A stretch of DNA of 64,000 nt from Cricetomys ansorgei (lineage: Eukaryota > Chordata > Mammalia > Rodentia > Nesomyidae), in NCBI GenBank assembly GCA_026225945.1, contig JAMJFZ010001228.1:1696501-1760500 (forward strand). The letters are read 5' to 3'. Both the position numbers and the translations under genes were made by a program. This document shows positions 20,573 to 31,129 of the stretch, in pieces (the first letter of the stretch is position 1; each line of letters begins with the position of its first letter). The notes under the pieces are model-generated. The model made no database searches, had not been told where the DNA came from, and saw only the letters and a program-made list of their open reading frames with translations.

Positions 20573-22060
20573 GTTTAGCTCTTTCTAGGTAACATTTAAG
20601 TGGCTCATCATTAAGTATTTTTGTTCTTGAAAAGAGATTTTAGCTCATCTCCCTCTTCCAACAAGCACATAACACTTGCAATTTAATTAAGCACTTAATA
20701 GAGAAAGAGAAACATCTGTAGATTTTTCCTCCTAAATTTAATTTTTGACAGTTTATTACATATAACATATTTACTATCACAGTCTACATTGTCTGGCTTA
20801 TTAAAATAGTGTATTATTTGGGGTACGCTAATGGGTTTTGAAGGTTTAATGCTTAATCTTGATTTACTTGGCTTTTAGCATGCTTTTACTCACTTCAGGG
20901 TTATGTGGGGTTGAGTGTGTGGAGGGAGGTTATTCTAAAATAAAATAGAATAAATAACCTCTCAGAGTGCAAAGAGACACTCTGGGTAATTGGCAAGATT
21001 TTAACTACCAGCTAAAACCTCAGCAAAAATGGATCGACTTCCAATTTATTTGACTCTGTCCATTTCCTCAGTCGTTCTGGGTTTTCACTTGTGCTCAAAG
21101 ACATTTAATGAAAACTAATGGCTTCTGCAGTGTGCGGGGACTTTGCAGTCAAATCTGTGCAGAGTTTTCAGAAAGCATCCCTTCTCATAAACTGTTTCCC
21201 TAACCAGTTGTGTTGTCTCTCAGCTGGCTTTGCAAAGTTTAGCCCAGTGCTTTCCCCAAACTGGCCCCAGATGGAAAATACTCTCTTGAAATTGGATGGG
21301 TTTTTTAAGTGTAGCTCTCCACAGCTGGCTCGAACCAACAACAAAACACAACAAAACAACACATCCGCTGAACAGAATCTGTTCAGTAGCATGGTCCATA
21401 CCCCAGCCAGGGCTGCCTATGTGGTTGAATGCTTTTTGCTTTGGGCAGTTGGAGTTTTTCTAATTTAACTAACTCATTAACATTAGTAGATGACAAAATA
21501 CAGGAATTTTTTCCCCCTTAGTCACATCTCAGTATTCTTCCAATCTACTGGGGTCACATGCGTGCTGCCTGTATTTATTTTATTTACTTGTTGTTGATTG
21601 TTTTTTAATTTATTCTTAAGATCTGTTTATGTGTCTGTTTTATTTTTATTCTGATTTACCCCTGAGGAAGTCATGTGCAATATGGAGACGTTTTATATGA
21701 GGAGTTTTAAAAACATTTCTTCCAGCAGTGCATGAAGGAGAGGTGGAGGAAGGAGTGTGGAGAGTTTTTACAAAGAAAGCCTGATGCAGGGGGGAGGCCA
21801 GGCAGTGGGGAGGATGCTCATGGCGCTCTTGTCCCAGGGGATCAGTCTGTACACTAAAGATGCAGTTGTGATGTGTCTAGCCAGTCACTGGCCATACCAG
21901 AGCGCCGATAAAGGCGAACTCTCCAAGGTTAGCCACGCCCAGAGCTGATCTTCCTTGTGAAAACCATTTCTTCATTTATTAAGTATTGAATTTTACTTTG
22001 CGTTTGACTAGTCAATTTTATGCTTCCTTGAAATTTGAGGGTATTTAATGCCTCCTTCCT
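20573..22060. other. Long repeat-free block
   Basis: About 1.5 kb with no SINE, LTR, L1 or microsatellite that I recognise. This is the longest such run in the first half. It contains two adjacent small inverted repeats at 20926-20984 and AT-rich words such as CAATTTAATTAAGC. The 116-codon frame at 21118-21468 is not recognised. It may be conserved non-coding sequence. Confidence 0.4.
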
Positions 22061-22065
22061 CCCTT

Positions 22066-22165
22066 CTCTTGATTTCCTTCCTTCCTTCTTTCCTTCCTTC
22101 CTTCCTTCCTTTTTTCCTTCCTTCCTCCCTTCCTCCCTTCCTCCCTCTCTGTCTTTCTTCTATCT
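22066..22165. repeat. (TTCC)n pyrimidine microsatellite
   Basis: TTCC units with TTTCC and CTCCC variants. The strand is wholly pyrimidine apart from rare breaks. Confidence 0.93.
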
Positions 22166-22187
22166 CCCTTCCCTCCTCCCTATCTTC

Positions 22188-22250
22188 CTGCCTCTGTCTC
22201 CCGATTGCTTCCATTATAGCTGTGCACCACCATACCTGGCTACTATTTTC
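22188..22250 (-). mobile_element. B1/B4 fragment (reverse)
   Basis: TGCCTCTGTCTCCCGATTGC and TGTGCACCACCATACCTGGC match the complement of the 7SL-like 5' part. Confidence 0.65.
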
Positions 22251-22331
22251 TTTCTTTTTAAGTAGTCTTGCTTTGACTTCTTGGGGTGACATTACACTTT
22301 CCCATGGTTATTTTCTCATGCTTAACTAACA

Positions 22332-22334
<3 letters not shown>

Positions 22335-22375
<41 letters not shown>

Positions 22376-22677
22376 CGCTTATGTGTCCATGAGTGTAGGG
22401 AGTGCATGCCTTTGTGTGTGGAGGCAGGAGGTTGATGTCAAGTGTCTTCATCTGTCACTCTTTACTTTCTTTCTTTTTGAGGCAGGATCTCCCACTCTCT
22501 CCAGTTCCACAAGGCTGGCTGGCCAGTGAGCGCCAGGGTTCCTCTTGCCTCTGCTTCCCCAGTTCAGGGATTACAGGTGTGTTCTGCCACCGCTGGCCTC
22601 TACATGGTTCTTGATCCAAACTCGTATCTTCATGTTTGCATGGCAGGCACTTTACTGAGGTGTCTCCCTAGGCCCAA
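22335..22677 (-). mobile_element. B4A SINE, full length (reverse) with (TG)n
   Basis: (TG)20 at 22335-22374, then GAGGCAGGATCTCCCACTCT, GGCTGGCTGGCCAGTGAGCG, GGATTACAGGTGTGTTCTGC and GGCAGGCACTTTACTGAGGT. The TG run is the complement of the SINE's CA tail. Confidence 0.88.
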
Positions 22678-22781
22678 CTAACAAATGTACTTAAGGCGTG
22701 GGGATGATGCTTCCTTCCCCTGAGGCAGATGAGTGGCCAGGACTTCCTGATGCCCTATTGCTCAATGTTGTGGCTGGTCCT

Positions 22782-23179
22782 TGTGCTGGGCAGTTTTCTG
22801 TCAACTCAATGGAAGCTAATGTCATCTGAGGGGAGGGAACGTCGGTTAAGAAAATACCTCCATAAGACCTGGCTGTACGCAAGCCTGTGTTCTTAATTGG
22901 TGATTAACGGGGGATGTCCCAGTCCTTTGTGGGTGATGCTATACTGGCCTGGTGGTCCTGGGTTCTATAAGAAAGCAGGCTGAGGAAGCCAGTAAGCAGC
23001 ACCCCTCCATGGCCTCTGCATCAGGTCCTGCCTCCAGGTTCCTGCCCTGTTTGAGTTCCTGTCCTGATTTCCTTTGATGATGAACAGTGATATGCAAGTA
23101 TAAGTCAGATAAACCCTTTCCTCCCCAGCTGCTTTGTGGTCATGGTGTTTCATCACAGCAGTAGTGTGACTCTAAGACA
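22782..23179 (+). mobile_element. ORR1-type MaLR solo LTR with perfect TSD
   Basis: It starts TGTGCTGGGCAG and ends CTCTAAGACA, 398 bases. Perfect 5-base TSD GTCCT lies at 22777-22781 and 23180-23184. Inside are GGTCCTGGGTTCTATAAGAA (promoter-like) and GATAAACCCTTTCC (poly(A)-like). No internal retroviral sequence is present, so it is a solo LTR. Confidence 0.92.
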
Positions 23180-23184
23180 GTCCT

Positions 23185-23827
23185 GATTGTCCTGAAATGT
23201 TTAGATTATTCAACGGTTGTATAATATTGTTGTAATTTGAATAGCAGTTCTACCTTTATATTGCATGATTTGCAGTTTAAACGTATGTGAAAGAATTACG
23301 TAAACTAAATAAGTAGGCAGACTATACTCTCTGAGGAATTTTATAAGGATTCTTATTTTTCCCTGGTGATATTCTCATTAAGCTATGTGAGACATAAAAT
23401 CCATCACCTAGAATCTTTCCTGAATTTATTATGAGTATCAGACAGATGATCAATATTTAATTCTGACCACCTACTATGTACCAGTAGCTGGAAAATACTG
23501 TTTAAGTGAATTGTCTATCAATGGTGATTTCTTTAATAATGGTGTTTTAATGATCAACCCATTGAGAATGAAATAAACTAAAGAATTTGTTGAGTGTTAT
23601 TAGCTAGTAAGAAATAAAGCAGAGTTTGAAACCCAGTGTACCCTTTCCGTCTAGAATGAGAGCTTGTAGGTGGTGGCATGTTTTTGTAGGCACTCCCTTT
23701 CCAGTTGTTTTTATTCTCAAGAAATGGATCTTCCTCCAGGCACACAGGTCTTTCCTAGCCCGTTCTCATGGTTCCTCTACCCTAAATGATGTTCTAGTCT
23801 TTTTGCATAGCTTTCTCTTGCTTTAGC

Positions 23828-23828
<1 letters not shown>
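23185..23828. other. Unique sequence, no gene seen
   Basis: AT-rich, with no recognised repeat except possible MIR-core words near 23470 (ACCTACTATGTACCAG). Open frames are short. Confidence 0.45.

Positions 23829-23916
<88 letters not shown>
23829..23916. repeat. (CT)n (AT)n compound microsatellite
   Basis: A pure CT run to about 23863 switches abruptly to a pure TA run to 23916. Confidence 0.98.
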
Positions 23917-23918
<2 letters not shown>

Positions 23919-23999
23919 CTCTGTGTTGGTCTGTGTGACTCAAGGTTGTATCGCCTACTGGAGTTATTTCCTAATCCAATCACCTATCGAAGCTTGGGA

Positions 24000-24088
24000 T
24001 TGTTTCTTTGTTTGCTTGCTCATTATCTGTCTATCCTACTAGAAGGTAAATTTCATGGGCACAGGGACTTAGTCTTTCTAGTCTTTCC
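24000..24088 (+). mobile_element. L2 LINE 3' fragment
   Basis: CTACTAGAAGGTAAATTTCA and TGGGCACAGGGACTTAGTCT match the L2 3' motif (ACTAGAATGTAAGCTCCATG, AGGGCAGGGACTTTGTCT). Confidence 0.65.
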
Positions 24089-24089
24089 T

Positions 24090-24463
24090 GTGTGTGTGTG
24101 TGTGTAGAGTTGTGTAGACAGGCCAGAGTTACAGCTCCCAGTGTCTTCCTCTGTCACTTCCCACCTTTTTTCTTTTTCTTTTTTTTGAGTCAGAGTCTCT
24201 CACTGAATCTACTACTCACAGATCCAGAATGACTGGATGGCCAGTGAGCCCCAGGCATCCCCCCCATCTGCATTCCCCTAGCACTAGAATTATAGATTCT
24301 AGTGTTGTTATTAGTATTCTATTAGCACATACAGTATTAGTGTTTTGTATTAGTGTATACAGTATTCATCTTAGTTTTTATGTGGGTTCTGGAGGATCCA
24401 TCTCAGGTCCCCATGCTTGCATGCCCAGCACTGTGTCAGAAGAGCCATGTCCCCAGCCTTGAT
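24090..24463 (-). mobile_element. B4A SINE (reverse) with internal expansion
   Basis: TGAGTCAGAGTCTCTCACTG, GATGGCCAGTGAGCCCCAGG and TTATGTGGGTTCTGGAGGAT are in order. About 80 extra bases at 24294-24372, rich in GTATTAGTGT and ACAGTATT words, replace the usual short segment before TTTTTATGTGGG. Confidence 0.78.
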
Positions 24464-25164
24464 CTAGTCTTTCTTATGCATGCTTATGTCTTCAACAACG
24501 AGGAACTGGCTATTTTATACAATAAGCACTCCGAACATACATGCTCATTGTGAAATGATGGCCTCTTGTAATTTGAGGGATTAAAAATTAGGAAAGCATG
24601 CATTTGATAAAGGGGGAAGATGGCATCCCTAGCAGTCTCTCTGTGTCATAGCTGCTCTTACACAGGCTAGTCTTAGCTACCAGTGATTGCAGTCTATGAG
24701 ACAAGAAGGGGCTTGTCACATAGCAAGGTAGAAGTTTGAAAGGCAGATTCCCAAGGAGTATCAGCTGACTTTCCCTGTTGCAATACGATTAGTATCTAAC
24801 ATCTTTATCGGATGTCCTGTTTTTGACTATAATATGCCTCACCAAACATTCATGAATGTAGAACTTACTATCTCTAAGGGACTATCTTGAGTATTAAAGA
24901 TGATGAATTAGGAGCACCCCTAATGATTTCTATGAAAATCAGGAGAGAAAGGGAATCCTTACCAAATGGAGTTTTGTGAAGATCTTAGGATAGGAGTTAG
25001 ATAGGAGCCAGGCACCAGAGCAGGGGAGGATCAGGCTGGATGGAGATGAGAGTTTAGATAAAAGCAGGCTCATCAGAATTCACTTAGGGGTTCAGGGAGG
25101 GACGCTTTAAAGCTCTGTTGGAAGGATATAAGCTGTTTTACTTTCATTAGAGTTGCTGGGGAGA
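24464..25164. other. Unique sequence, no gene seen
   Basis: About 700 bases of ordinary composition. No repeat, long frame or obvious signal. Confidence 0.5.
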
Positions 25165-25571
25165 AAAATACCGTGGCAATAAGTAATTTAAGGTAGATAG
25201 GGTTTATTTTAGCTCACCATCCCAGGTTGCAGTCCATCACTTTAGGGAAGTCACCATGGAGGGAGTTTGAGATAGCTGGTTATATGGTATCCTTAGTCAA
25301 GAGGGGAGTGAGATGAATGCATACATGGTCAGTGGCTTGCCTGTACCACAGCTTTATTTCTCCACTCTTAGACAGTTCAGGACCATCTGCCTAGGGAATG
25401 ATGCTACCCTCACTGGTCTCTATAATCCCACATAAATGAACGTAATTAAGACAACCCACCACAGCATACTCAGAGGTTACAGGCCAATTCAAGGCACACA
25501 GTTCATCATTGAGACTGGTTTTCTATAATGATTCTAGGTTGTTCCAAGTTGACAGTTACAGCCAACCATCA
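25165..25571 (-). mobile_element. ORR1-type MaLR LTR (reverse)
   Basis: GGTTTATTTTAGCTCACCAT, GGTTGCAGTCCATCACTTTA, TGCCTAGGGAATGATGCTAC and CCAAGTTGACAGTTACAGCC are the complement of ORR1. Confidence 0.82.
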
Positions 25572-25924
25572 TGTAGATGTTCAAACTTAAGAATTTTCTC
25601 CGTAATTCGAGGTAGACAGATGCAACTTTTTCAGTATACTAGTGGCGTCTCAAGGTTGCTGTTCACAAATGGGAGACCTGGAGTGACAAACATGGACGGT
25701 GAATCCAGGACTAGAGATTAAGTCCATCCATATACTAGAGTAGGTGAGCTATGCATAGACCCTACCTAGAGTCTGTTTGTGCCAACCTTTGTGATGGAGG
25801 AAACCAGAAGGAAGAGGCCACGTGTCGCTGTGACATCAAGTATATTTGATCCAGGCTAGGTCTCCACCAATTGAAAGTGGGAACACATATTCTTTTCAGT
25901 TTTGTGCCTGTGCCTGAATGAAAT
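25572..25924. other. Unique or decayed sequence
   Basis: No clear repeat. It may belong to the upstream part of the L1 that follows. Confidence 0.35.
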
Positions 25925-26115
25925 CGGGCCTCTCGGTGCTTCACCATGGATGGAGGAGGGGCTCATGAGGCCCCACCACTCACTGAAGAGCTATTGGCAG
26001 TTATTTGTTGCTCAAATAGGAGATGGTATTTCTTTAGTGGTATAGCCACTGGTAAGTTGCTCTAGTATATAACTACACTGAATCATGTAAGGGACTCTAA
26101 TTAAATTCAGTGAGT

Positions 26116-26165
<50 letters not shown>

Positions 26166-26324
26166 CGCGCGCACATAAATACATATTCACAGGAACACAC
26201 AAGCACAACACACGTACACTCACAACAGACAAGAAAGTAAGAGGGGGACTTGTTGGGAAGAAGGGGTTCAGTGGGACAGGGAGGGGAATGAAATAGGTGA
26301 AGGGGAAAGAAAATAACCACAATT

Positions 26325-26330
<6 letters not shown>
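25925..26330 (+). mobile_element. Rodent L1 (Lx-like) 3' UTR, sense
   Basis: GAAGAGCTATTGGCAGTTAT, CACTGGTAAGTTGCTCTAGT and, after an (AC)n run at 26116-26161, GGGGACTTGTTGGGAAGAAG and GGGAGGGGAATGAAATAGG follow the L1 3' end order. A (TG)n run at 26328-26355 closes it. Confidence 0.65.
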
Positions 26331-26355
<25 letters not shown>

Positions 26356-26357
<2 letters not shown>

Positions 26358-26652
26358 CTGTCAAAGAACAAAACAAAAAAAATGAAAAAGTAATTTGCAT
26401 AGCGTTTTGTTACCTCTTTCTGTATCAGCCCTACTTGACTGTCTTGTTTTGCAGGATAACAGGAGATTTTTGTATTTTCAAGTGTTTTATGAGTCACCAA
26501 AGGTGTACTGTTTTTTATTCAGTAATAGTTGAGGTTACCTGTTTTCTAATATTTCTAATTCACATGTAAGTTGCAATTCACTCTTTAACAATTCCCACAC
26601 ACCTTGATCGATTGATGTGGTTAAACTTCAGCAGTTAAGAAAAAAAAAAAAG
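26356..26652. other. Unique sequence, no gene seen
   Basis: AT-rich, with short frames only. Confidence 0.45.
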
Positions 26653-26722
26653 GCTTTCAGAGAGGCTGCATGACTTGTCCACCACCGCATGGCCAAAGGG
26701 TAAGGAAGCCTGGACTCAAATA
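26653..26722 (+). mobile_element. MIR fragment
   Basis: CAGAGAGGCTGCATGACTTG and GGAAGCCTGGACTCAAA fit the MIR 3' part (CAGAGAGGTTAAGTAACTTG, GCCGGGATTCGAACC). Confidence 0.45.
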
Positions 26723-26734
26723 CATTTCTTTTTT

Positions 26735-26995
26735 AGAATACAATATTTTTATGAATTCTTTGAGAATTTCACACATGCATACAATACATTTTGATTATAT
26801 TTACCTCCCGTTCCTACTCTTAACTCTCCTAGATTCATCCCCTAGTCTCTCAAAAATGCAACTTCATTTCCTCTAAAAAAAAAAAAAATAACCCACAGAG
26901 TCGACCTTGTGCTGCCTGTATCCTCATGGGTGCGTGGGCACTGTAGCGTGGTGACATCACCAGGGCACACTCCCATTGTTTTTGTCTTTTACAAC
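26735..26995 (-). mobile_element. Antisense rodent L1 (Lx-like) 3' end
   Basis: TTTGAGAATTTCACACATGC, ATACAATACATTTTGATTAT and, after an A-run, CACAGAGTCGACCTTGTGCT and CACCAGGGCACACTC match the complement of rodent L1 3' UTR. Confidence 0.75.
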
Positions 26996-27119
26996 TGGTG
27001 AAGATTTGAACTTAATTCATGTGATGGTCTTTTATTAAGCAGAGTTCTTACTCATTCTAGAACAAGCTATGTCAGTGTAGTTCCTGATGAGCTATATCTT
27101 AAAAAGCAGTGAGTATTCT

Positions 27120-27290
27120 TTTTTAAAATAATTTACTTACTTTTATTTTGTGTGCATTGCTGTTCCGCCTACATGTATGTCCGTGTCAGATATCCTGTAA
27201 CTGGAATTACAGACAGTTGTGGGTGCTGGGTCCAGGTCCTTTGGAAGAGCAATCAGTGCTCTTAACCACTGAGCCATCTCTCCAGTCCCA
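27120..27290 (-). mobile_element. B2/B3 SINE (reverse)
   Basis: ACTGGAATTACAGACAGTTG, GTGGGTGCTGGGTCCAGGTC and CAATCAGTGCTCTTAACCAC, then GAGCCATCTCTCCAGTCCC. The head is well preserved. Confidence 0.9.
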
Positions 27291-27399
27291 GCAGTAAATA
27301 TTCTATAGTCATTGACTTGGAAGACATCACCTACCATTCACTGACCCTGCCTTCCTAAAAATGGATTTTATAATGCTCAAAAGTTTCAAAGACATTTTA

Positions 27400-27598
27400 A
27401 AAGGCTTATCTTAATTTTAAAATTATATGTTTATGCACATCTGCATCGGGTATTTGCATGTGAGTGTAGTTGCCCATGGAGGCCAGAAGAGGGCATTGGA
27501 TCTCATGGAGTTACATGTAGTTGTGAGCTGCAGGACATAGGTGCTGGGAGCTGATCTCCAATCCTAGGTGGTCTAGATGACTGAACCATCTCTCTAGT
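27400..27598 (-). mobile_element. B3 SINE (reverse)
   Basis: CCATGGAGGCCAGAAGAGGG, GGAGTTACATGTAGTTGTGA and GACTGAACCATCTCTCTAGT are in B3 reverse order. Confidence 0.85.
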
Positions 27599-27599
27599 T

Positions 27600-28725
27600 T
27601 CTTACACCACCTTTTGACAACTAAATGTTGACAATAATGTGCAAGTCTTGGGTTCTTCTTGTTGAGTCTAAGGCTCAATAATTCTTGGAGTGTGGTTTTG
27701 CTGGTTTGAGCTTACAGGATTTGCAGACAGCACCTGTGTGCATGGAAACAGAACGATTTCTATGTGGGATGGAAAGATGACAGGCATGGCACAAGCATGG
27801 CGTGATGCAGACTGTTTGCTTTTGGCCACCGTCTGCTGATCTAATCTGTCAATCTATTCCCCCACTCTGTAAGCTGAACCTATGAAAAATACAAGCACCT
27901 CCAAAAAGATGGCTTAAGTGTGTGCCACTAAGAGAAGTCTTGTTAGCTCAGAGGTCTGGTTTTATATTTACTATTTGGGTCTGGGTACTTTTTGGCCCTA
28001 GTTTCTGGGAGAAGAATTGTAAGATGAAAAGTCTGAACACTGTGTGCTTGATAACAAAACACATGCTTCACTTTTTGCAGTGGCCGTGGAGACAGAAGGG
28101 GGATTCTTATAAATTGTAAAGGAAAATACATCACTCACCCATGGAGGGCAAGAGACAGCTGGATAAAAGGGACTTTGGTAAAAGACTCTCTCTGGACAGC
28201 AGTCTTGTGGTAAGTGCTAAATAGTCACTGACCACTGTATGTGTTTTGGCTTCAAATGCATTATTCTTTGACTGTTAGTTCCTGAACGCTCTGCTCCTAA
28301 AACCTCGATTCCATTTACCCCATTAACAACATCCGCTGGGATTCGGGCTCATTTATTTTTTACAAACTCAAAAGCCAGCAAATTATTGGAATGTTTGTAC
28401 AGTGTCTTAATAGGTAAATGTCATAATCTGTCAACATTACATATAATTACATTAATTCTGCCTGAAATAGACATTAGCCTATACAAAAACGTGTCTGTGC
28501 CTCTGGTCCAAATGGCAGGCCTCTGTATAGTTGTTCCGCCACCCAGTTAACTACGGAGCTAAGCTGAACAAAAGTTCAATACAACTTTAAGCGTTGAAGA
28601 GCCAGGAAAGGGGCTGAGTGATTCTTGGCTGTATATGCATTCTGTTTCACATAACATTTCTTCCTGAGCATTCTCACTCTGGTGGACATTATACTTTTTT
28701 ATAAATGTTATTGAGCATGTGTGCA
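27600..28725. other. Repeat-free block with candidate exon
   Basis: About 1.1 kb lacking any recognised repeat. A segment at 28081-28209 is framed by an acceptor (CACTTTTTGCAG) and a donor (GTG|GTAAGTG). An AT-rich part at 28330-28490 (ACATATAATTACATTAATTC) looks like conserved non-coding DNA. No protein family is recognised. Confidence 0.4.
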
Positions 28726-28729
28726 CATG

Positions 28730-28731
<2 letters not shown>

Positions 28732-28796
<65 letters not shown>

Positions 28797-29090
28797 TGGC
28801 AAGTGCCTGTGGAGATCAGAGAACTGCCTTCAAGAGTCCGTCTTTGCCTTCCACCTAAGGGAGGCAGAGCCTGTCTTGTTCTGCTGCCGTGCCATGTACT
28901 CTAGGCTAGCTGGCCCTGGACCTCCCCTCTGATTCTCCTGTCTCCATGGCCCATCTCACCATAGGGATTCTTGGGATTTCAGATGCGCACCACCATATCC
29001 AGCTTGTTCTGTGGGCTCCAGGGATCAAACTCAGGTTGTTAAGCTTGCTTGGCAAGTCCTTTTTACCAGCAGAAACCATTTTGCTGGCCC
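28732..29090 (-). mobile_element. B4A SINE (reverse) with long (TG)n
   Basis: (TG)30 at 28732-28792, then CCTGTGGAGATCAGAGAACT, CTAGGCTAGCTGGCCCTGGA, TGCGCACCACCATATCCAGC and GGGATCAAACTCAGGTTGTT. Confidence 0.83.
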
Positions 29091-29382
29091 CAGTGGACAT
29101 CTTTCTTAACAGCCTGATTGGGATTGCCTTTGTGTGTGAGAATCTGGTTAGCCCAAAGAAACAAGTTAAGTCACTGTGCTTAGAAGCTTGGCATCTTTTC
29201 CACAGGCTCTGGACCAACATGTAAGTCACCTCTCCTGTTCCATAATACATGTGAACACAACGAGAAATCAGATAAAGACAATAGCTGAGTGTGATCTGCT
29301 CATTAGGGAAATACAGATTTCTCTCGGCCCCTTCTTTTGTGTGAGTTGCAAGAATGTGCCGTACTCACAGCAACTGGGCTGG

Positions 29383-29690
29383 AGATTGGTACATAGAACA
29401 CGACTGATAAGACATTTGCTGAGGGTTAAGGGGCATGAACACCTGGATTCTATCCCAAGTACCTGTGTCAAAAAACAGATGTGGTGGTGCATGTGTATAA
29501 TTCCAGCATAGGAGATAGAGACAGGTAACCTCTCAGGCTTTTCGGCCAGCTGGCCTATCTTAACGGTAAGTTCCAGGCTTGTGAGTGACTCTAAGGAAGC
29601 AGGGTGGACAGGTGCCTGAGGAATAGATTGTCTGCTGACCTACACTTGCACGTGTATACATTGGCACACACCTGCATATCCATGTGCTCC
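29383..29690 (+). mobile_element. B4A SINE
   Basis: GGGCTGGAGATTGGTACATA head, AGATGTGGTGGTGCATGTGT, GAGATAGAGACAGGTAACCT, ACAGGTGCCTGAGGAATAGA and a CA-containing tail. Confidence 0.82.
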
Positions 29691-30494
29691 TCTTTAATTG
29701 ATGAACTGGCTTCTTAGCAGTTGTGACTCTCAATTTCTGCTCTGAGTCCAGATTTTTTTTTTATCTGCAAACTTAATTTCATTTATTTTATTTTATTATT
29801 TTCCCGTGATCATGGCCGCTTCCCTTTAAAGCTCTTCATGAGTGAGGGAGGCTCTGAGATCTGAGAAGAGGATCTATGAAGCATTCTCACGTCAAGTTCT
29901 TTCATGTAACTTAGAATCCAAGTGTCTGACCGTGGGCTTAGCACCGACTAGAATGCTCTAAGAGGCTAAGGACCTTGGTAACAGTGTTCTTTCTGTGAAT
30001 GCAAGCATACCTTACACCCCAGACTCCATGGTATTTGCATACGAGGTAGGTAAATGGAGTGTGCGTTCTCATGTGTCCACTCCCTTTCCAACTTCTGGGA
30101 AAACTAGTGTTAATGGGGTGATTTCTTAACCTCTCATTTGCAGAAGAAAACCCTCATGCTCGTTGACATGCCTGTGTGGTCTGACTTGGGCTTAGGCAGA
30201 GACAGAGAACGTGACAGCTATATGATATGATAGGAACGGTTCAAAAAAGACCCTTTTAATCCAGAAACAGCATCCTGGTTAGTTGGTCCCCAGAGCCACC
30301 GATTTCTGCATCTAATCTCAACTAATACGCAAATATCTTCCTGTAAAGGCAAGCGGGCTAAGCTATTATCTTTTAATATTTCATAGTATCAGTCCTTAAT
30401 TAAAACTCCTTGGGTTGATTAAGAATGTGATCTAGGAGAGCAGAATTTCATGGAGGGTGTTGGTAAACAGAAGGATGTATGTAGTTGTTTACTT
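29691..30494. other. Repeat-free block, no gene seen
   Basis: About 800 bases with no recognised repeat beyond a short T-run near 29752. Open frames are short. TCCTTAATTAAAACTCC and similar AT-rich words occur near 30390. Confidence 0.45.
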
Positions 30495-30652
30495 TGTGTG
30501 TGTGTACATGTTTACATGCTCTAACATGTATATGGAGGTAAAGGACAATTTTCTGTAGTCAGTTCTCTGCTACTATCGTGTGGGTACTGAGGATCAAACT
30601 CAGGTCGTCAGGCTTGGTGGTAGGTGCCTTTACCCACTGAACCACCATGTTG
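30495..30652 (-). mobile_element. RSINE1 SINE (reverse)
   Basis: ATGGAGGTAAAGGACAATTT, GAGGATCAAACTCAGGTCGT, CTTGGTGGTAGGTGCCTTTA and CCCACTGAACCACCATG. Confidence 0.85.
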
Positions 30653-30662
30653 GTACTCACCC

Positions 30663-30875
30663 TGTTTTTTGAGACAGGGTCTTTCATTGGCCTGGAGTTT
30701 TTCAAACCGACTATACTGGTGAGCCAGCAAGCCCCAGAGATCCTCCCGTCCGTACCTCCCTAGCTCTTGGATTACAAGCATATATCACCATATGCAATGT
30801 TTTACATGTGTCCTAGGGGATCAAACTCAGGTCCTCCTGCTTGTGCACCAAGCGCTTTATCTAATGTGCAGTCTT
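30663..30875 (-). mobile_element. B4A SINE (reverse)
   Basis: TTTTTTGAGACAGGGTCTTT, GGTGAGCCAGCAAGCCCCAG and GATCAAACTCAGGTCCTCCT. It sits directly after an RSINE1. Confidence 0.85.
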
Positions 30876-30885
30876 GCAGGCTTCC

Positions 30886-31106
30886 CTCTGTGAGACAAGG
30901 CCTCTCGCTGGTCTAGGATTCACCAAGTAGGTTACACTGGCTAGCCAACATGTCCCAAGGATCTGCCTGTCTCTGCCACCCCAGCACAGGGATTGCACGC
31001 TTGTTCTGGCAAGCATGGTGGTGTTTTCCTGCCTAATGGCTTCTGGCAATAGAACTCAGTCCTCAGGCTTACAAGTCAAATACTTCACTGAGCTTTCTCT
31101 TCAGCC
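30886..31106 (-). mobile_element. B4A SINE (reverse)
   Basis: GAGACAAGGCCTCTCGCTGG, CACTGGCTAGCCAACATGTC, CCAGCACAGGGATTGCACGC and CTTCACTGAGCTTTCTCTTC. It is the third minus-strand SINE in a row. Confidence 0.8.
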
Positions 31107-31129
31107 CTGTAAAACTCTTTTGAATCAGA

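Noticed and set aside
29213..29228. Acceptor CTTTTCCACAG and donor CATGTAAGTC a few bases apart
   Set aside because: An exon of about 15 bases would be a microexon with no frame support. Probably chance.
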